From the NCBI GenBank assembly GCA_947374705.1, contig CANCDA010000087.1, positions 1 to 9,911 of the forward strand: a stretch of 9,911 bases of DNA. The letters run 5' to 3'. Of this stretch, positions 6,118 through 9,911 are shown in pieces; the first letter of the stretch is position 1, and every line of letters begins with the position of its first letter. The notes beneath the pieces are model-generated. The model saw nothing but the letters and a program-made list of their open reading frames with translations. It searched no databases and was not told the origin of the DNA. The DNA comes from Comamonadaceae bacterium. Its GTDB lineage: Bacteria; Pseudomonadota; Gammaproteobacteria; Burkholderiales; Burkholderiaceae_C. Both the position numbers and the translations under genes were made by a program.

Positions 6118-7113
6118 TCAATAAATCCCCAGCAAACGAGCCGCATTGCCCCCGGCCACAGCGGCCAAATCCTCGCCGCTCAAACCCACGCCGCGCAACC
6201 ACGCCACCGGGTCTTGTTCGCCCACCGGGTAGTCGCTGCCCATCACGATGCGGTCCACGCCTACGCGCTGGATCAACACCTTGAGCACATCGGGGTCGTA
6301 CACACAGGAGTCGTAGTAGAAATGTCGTAAAAAATCGCTGGGCGTTTTGCCGTTCATGTGGCGCACGGTGTCGGGGCGGTTGGCGGTGTTGCGGTCCATG
6401 CGGCCCATGTAGTGCGGGAAGTAGCCGCCGCCATGCGCCATCACGATTTTGATGCCCGCAAACGTCGTCATCACGCCCTCGTAAATCAACGACGCCATGC
6501 ACTTGGCTTCTTCGATGGATTGGCCCAATGAGTTCCACAGCGCGTAGCGTTGAAACCACGGGTCACGCACCCCCTCGGGGTGAATCCAGGCGGTGATGCC
6601 GCGCGCGTGCACCTCGGCCCAAAAAGGGTGAAACACCGGGTCACCCAGGTACACGCCTTGCGTGCTGGAGGGCAGGTTGACCACGCGCAAGCCCAGTGCA
6701 AAAGCACGGTGCAGTTCTGCCAAAGCCAGCGTCACGTCCTGCATCGGCAAGACCATGCTGCCAATAAAGCGCGTTGGGTGCTGCGCCATCCAATCGACCG
6801 CTTGGTCATTGCAGCGCTGGCACAGTTGCAAATCAGTCTGCGGGTCAGCCCACGAGGTGCCTTGCAACACCGTGCTGGCCGTCACCACCGCCCTGTCAAT
6901 GCCGCGCGCGTCCATGTCGGCGATCTCGGCCTGCGGATCCAACATGCGCGCCATCAGGCTCACCGCACCGGGGCGCGGGGCGGCAGCCGGGGTGGCACCA
7001 AAGCCGGTGAACACGGTGCGGTTGGTGGAGGCGGCAAACACCTCGCGCTCCAGCATGTGGGCGTGAAAGTCGATGACCAGCGGGGGTTGAGAGAGGGGCG
7101 TTGTGGCGTTCAT
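6118..7113 (-). CDS. ACMSD-like amidohydrolase (amidohydrolase_2 family)
   Basis: A 331-residue TIM-barrel metal-dependent enzyme. Metal and catalytic residues are in place: HxH in VIDFHAHML (H17, H19), H178 in AWIHPEG, H227 in KIVMAHGGG and D294 in IVMGSDYP. The pattern is that of the subgroup containing aminocarboxymuconate-semialdehyde decarboxylase, gamma-resorcylate decarboxylase and 4-oxalomesaconate hydratase. Decarboxylation or hydration of a carboxylated ring-cleavage product or aromatic acid is therefore the likely reaction type. The exact substrate is unknown. It has no signal peptide, so it is cytosolic. Its ATG overlaps the DctQ stop in ATGA with no Shine-Dalgarno, pointing to coupled translation and to a substrate brought in by the TRAP components upstream. 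It is the last gene of its operon. Confidence 0.88.
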   Translation of the reverse strand: MNATTPLSQPPLVIDFHAHMLEREVFAASTNRTVFTGFGATPAAAPRPGAVSLMARMLDPQAEIADMDARGIDRAVVTASTVLQGTSWADPQTDLQLCQRCNDQAVDWMAQHPTRFIGSMVLPMQDVTLALAELHRAFALGLRVVNLPSSTQGVYLGDPVFHPFWAEVHARGITAWIHPEGVRDPWFQRYALWNSLGQSIEEAKCMASLIYEGVMTTFAGIKIVMAHGGGYFPHYMGRMDRNTANRPDTVRHMNGKTPSDFLRHFYYDSCVYDPDVLKVLIQRVGVDRIVMGSDYPVGEQDPVAWLRGVGLSGEDLAAVAGGNAARLLGIY

Positions 7114-7604
7114 AGGCTGTCTGTTTTTTCGGTGAGCTCAAGGTCTGCATCTTCGTGCTTCAGCAGTCGGTAAATACGATAGCCATAGCGCACGACCAGT
7201 GCCATCAGCAACAAGCCAAAGGGCAAAAACACCCAGTGAAACGGCAGACTCATCACCGCGCTGGATTCGCGGCGCATGAACCAGATGTAGTCCAGACTTC
7301 CTGGCAGTGCCCAGGCGGCCAGGCCGCCGACCAAGACGGCGGCGGCCAGCGCCATGCGCCGTTGCGTGGGGGCTGCGGCCTTTTGGTAGAGCAGATCAAA
7401 AGCCACGTGTTCGCGGTCTTTGCACACCACGGCGGCGCCCCACAGCACGGCCCACAGGTAGAGGATGGTGGCGGCCTCGTCCGTCCAGGCCAGCGGCTGA
7501 TTAAAGACGAAGCGGGCGGTGATTTGAATGACGAACACAAGAAAGAGCAGAGCGAACAGCAGGACGCCAAAGGCATCGGCAGCGCGGCGTAGGCGTGCAA
7601 TCAA
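7110..7604 (-). CDS. dctQ: TRAP transporter small permease subunit (DctQ)
   Basis: A 164-residue inner-membrane protein with four predicted helices, at about residues 12-30, 44-61, 84-101 and 122-140. This is the DctQ topology. W40-T-D-E43 after helix 1 and KDREHVAFDLL after helix 2 are typical of the family. In TRAP systems DctQ forms a complex with the large permease DctM and receives ligand from DctP. The start at TTG 7604 is chosen because AGAGGA lies 7 bases upstream. An in-frame TTG at 7622 would overlap the dctP stop in TTGA and add six residues; it remains possible. The gene follows dctP directly and overlaps the amidohydrolase start. No dctM follows, unlike the usual dctP-dctQ-dctM order. 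Confidence 0.88.
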   Translation of the reverse strand: MIARLRRAADAFGVLLFALLFLVFVIQITARFVFNQPLAWTDEAATILYLWAVLWGAAVVCKDREHVAFDLLYQKAAAPTQRRMALAAAVLVGGLAAWALPGSLDYIWFMRRESSAVMSLPFHWVFLPFGLLLMALVVRYGYRIYRLLKHEDADLELTEKTDSL

Positions 7605-7611
7605 AGCGACG

Positions 7612-7617
7612 TCCTCT
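7612..7617 (-). promoter_or_regulatory. ribosome binding site deciding the dctQ start
   Basis: AGAGGA on the minus strand lies 7 bases before the TTG at 7604 and 3 bases inside the alternative TTG frame beginning at 7622. It favours the shorter protein. Confidence 0.55.
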
Positions 7618-7618
7618 T

Positions 7619-8629
7619 TCAACGCGTAGCGTTGATGCGCTCCAGCAAGCCACTGGGCCAGACCTTGGCGTAGTCGGATTGCAGATAGGCAGTTTGCACG
7701 CTCTTGCGGAAAGCATCCACCTCCGGCGTGGTGATGCTCAGGCCTTGCGTTTTGAGGAAAGTCACCAACTCAGCTTCGTCCTTGATGCGCTGGGTGTTAT
7801 TGAACTGCGCTGCGGCTTGTGCTGCACTTTGCAGTTTGGTTTTTTGAGCAGGATTCAAAGCGTTCCACAGTTTGTTGGGCACGCAGATGAAGAGGCTGTC
7901 CACCAAGTGGCTGGTCAGCGTGATCTGTTGGGTGACCTCATAGAACTTGGCGCTGCGCACGGTGGGCAGCGGGTTGTCTTGCGCGTCAATCGTGCCGGTC
8001 TTCAGGCCCAGGTACACCTCGCCAAAAGCCAGCGGCGTGGCCGTGGCCCCCAGCGCTTCACCCAAAAACAACCACTCTTTGCTGCCCGGCATGCGCAGCT
8101 TCACGCCCTTCAAATCAGCGGGTGTACGCACATTGCGTGCCTCGCGCAGGTTGAGTTGGCGCGTGCCCAGGTAGAGCGGCGAGAGCACGGTGAGGTCCAT
8201 CTTCTCGCTCACCCGTTTGAACAGGTCTGCGCCGATAGGGCCGTTGAACACCTTCATCAAATGCGCTGGGTCACGCACCACATAGCCGGCGGTGAAGATG
8301 GAAAACTCGGGCACGATCTTGGCAATGTCAAAAGCCGAGATGCTGGCCATCTCCAGGTTGCCCCGCGCCATGGCGACCGGCTCGGCGCCCTGTTTGAACA
8401 GACTGGCGTTGAGGTTGATTTGCACGTCGAACTGACCCGGCGCGCTCTTGTCGAGATTGTCTTTGAGCACCGTCCACATCTTGGCGTGCCAGTCGTCCGG
8501 CACGGCGGGGCTGGAGATGCGCAGTACTTGCTTGCTTTGGGCCAGGGCGGGGCGGGTGCTGGCGCTCAGGGCCAGAGCGGCGCCCAGCAAGGTGCGGCGC
8601 GTGAAGATGGGCTTGGATGAAGTGATCAT
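7619..8629 (-). CDS. dctP: TRAP transporter substrate-binding protein (DctP)
   Basis: A 336-residue periplasmic binding protein, at the usual length. The N-terminus carries a Tat-like signal, FTRRTLLGAALALSAS, with R11-R12 and probable cleavage after ALA30. Family features include the TPADLKGVKLRMPGSKEW stretch with R179, the arginine expected to hold the ligand carboxylate. It is followed by TPLAFGEVYLGLKTGTIDAQDNPLP (about 198-222), the conserved ligand-site and hinge region. Ligands of the family are mostly organic acids; the particular one is not determined. The gene heads the dctP-dctQ-amidohydrolase operon. Its ATG has no Shine-Dalgarno, and a TATATT lies 7 bases before it on the coding strand, which may give a leaderless transcript. 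Confidence 0.93.
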   Translation of the reverse strand: MITSSKPIFTRRTLLGAALALSASTRPALAQSKQVLRISSPAVPDDWHAKMWTVLKDNLDKSAPGQFDVQINLNASLFKQGAEPVAMARGNLEMASISAFDIAKIVPEFSIFTAGYVVRDPAHLMKVFNGPIGADLFKRVSEKMDLTVLSPLYLGTRQLNLREARNVRTPADLKGVKLRMPGSKEWLFLGEALGATATPLAFGEVYLGLKTGTIDAQDNPLPTVRSAKFYEVTQQITLTSHLVDSLFICVPNKLWNALNPAQKTKLQSAAQAAAQFNNTQRIKDEAELVTFLKTQGLSITTPEVDAFRKSVQTAYLQSDYAKVWPSGLLERINATR

Positions 8630-8635
8630 GGGCGC

Positions 8636-8644
8636 TAATATAAA
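8636..8644. promoter_or_regulatory. AT-rich divergent promoter core between dctP and the M20 gene
   Basis: TAATATAAA in an otherwise GC-rich 38-bp intergenic space supplies -10-like hexamers on both strands. TATATT (8637-8642, 5 of 6) reads towards dctP. TAATAT or TATAAA reads towards the peptidase, with a poor -35 TTGGAT at 8613-8618, 17 bp from TAATAT. The two promoters would overlap and could not fire at the same time. An AGGA at 8659-8662, 5 bases before the ATG, serves the M20 gene. Confidence 0.45.
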
Positions 8645-8667
8645 GGACTTGCCTCGATAGGACGACC

Positions 8668-9911
<1,244 letters not shown>

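Noticed and set aside
7595..8620. 341-codon open frame on the plus strand opposite dctP
   Set aside because: It mirrors dctP almost end to end, has no recognisable domain and is rich in His, Gln and Gly as antisense frames in GC-rich DNA usually are. DctP has clear family motifs and a signal peptide.

Overview
The window looks like a chromosomal segment of a GC-rich betaproteobacterium, most likely a Comamonadaceae-type Burkholderiales. The reasons are the high GC content, a Bug-family tricarboxylate-transporter binding protein, a PurB of the E. coli type, a YaeQ homologue and several solute-uptake and catabolic genes. This placement is inference from gene content and style; no rRNA or other marker gene is present. 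No stretch longer than 300 bases lacks a gene.

Layout. On the left, genes on the minus strand run from about 4966 down to 1: a VOC-fold (glyoxalase/dioxygenase-like) protein, acetoacetyl-CoA synthetase, adenylosuccinate lyase (purB), a VapBC-type toxin-antitoxin pair, and the first 49 codons of a YaeQ-family protein that leaves the window. The synthetase stop and the purB start overlap in ATGA, so a housekeeping purine gene sits at the end of a catabolic transcription unit. The toxin-antitoxin pair has its own well-formed promoter. A perfect 17-bp inverted repeat reaches from that promoter's -10 to the antitoxin ribosome binding site and is the likely autoregulatory operator. A short hairpin ending the purB unit abuts this promoter.

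In the middle, a Bug-family periplasmic binding protein (5091-6065, plus strand) is divergent from the VOC gene and convergent with the next operon. That operon (8629 down to 6118, minus strand) encodes a TRAP-transporter binding protein (DctP), a small TRAP membrane subunit (DctQ) and an ACMSD-like amidohydrolase. The large TRAP permease DctM, without which transport is not expected, is absent from the operon and from the window. At the right end an M20-family metallopeptidase begins at 8668, divergent from dctP across 38 bp, and runs off the window.

Taken together, the centre and right look like small-molecule scavenging: two periplasmic carboxylate-type binding proteins, a TRAP small subunit, a decarboxylase/hydrolase-type amidohydrolase, a peptidase, and an acetoacetate-activating enzyme. 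The substrates cannot be read from the sequence. Nothing here is clearly a new system. The points most worth a second look are the toxin-antitoxin operator, the DctM-less TRAP operon, a repeat-like in-frame segment inside the synthetase gene, a five-codon upstream reading frame before the VOC gene, and several starts that look leaderless.
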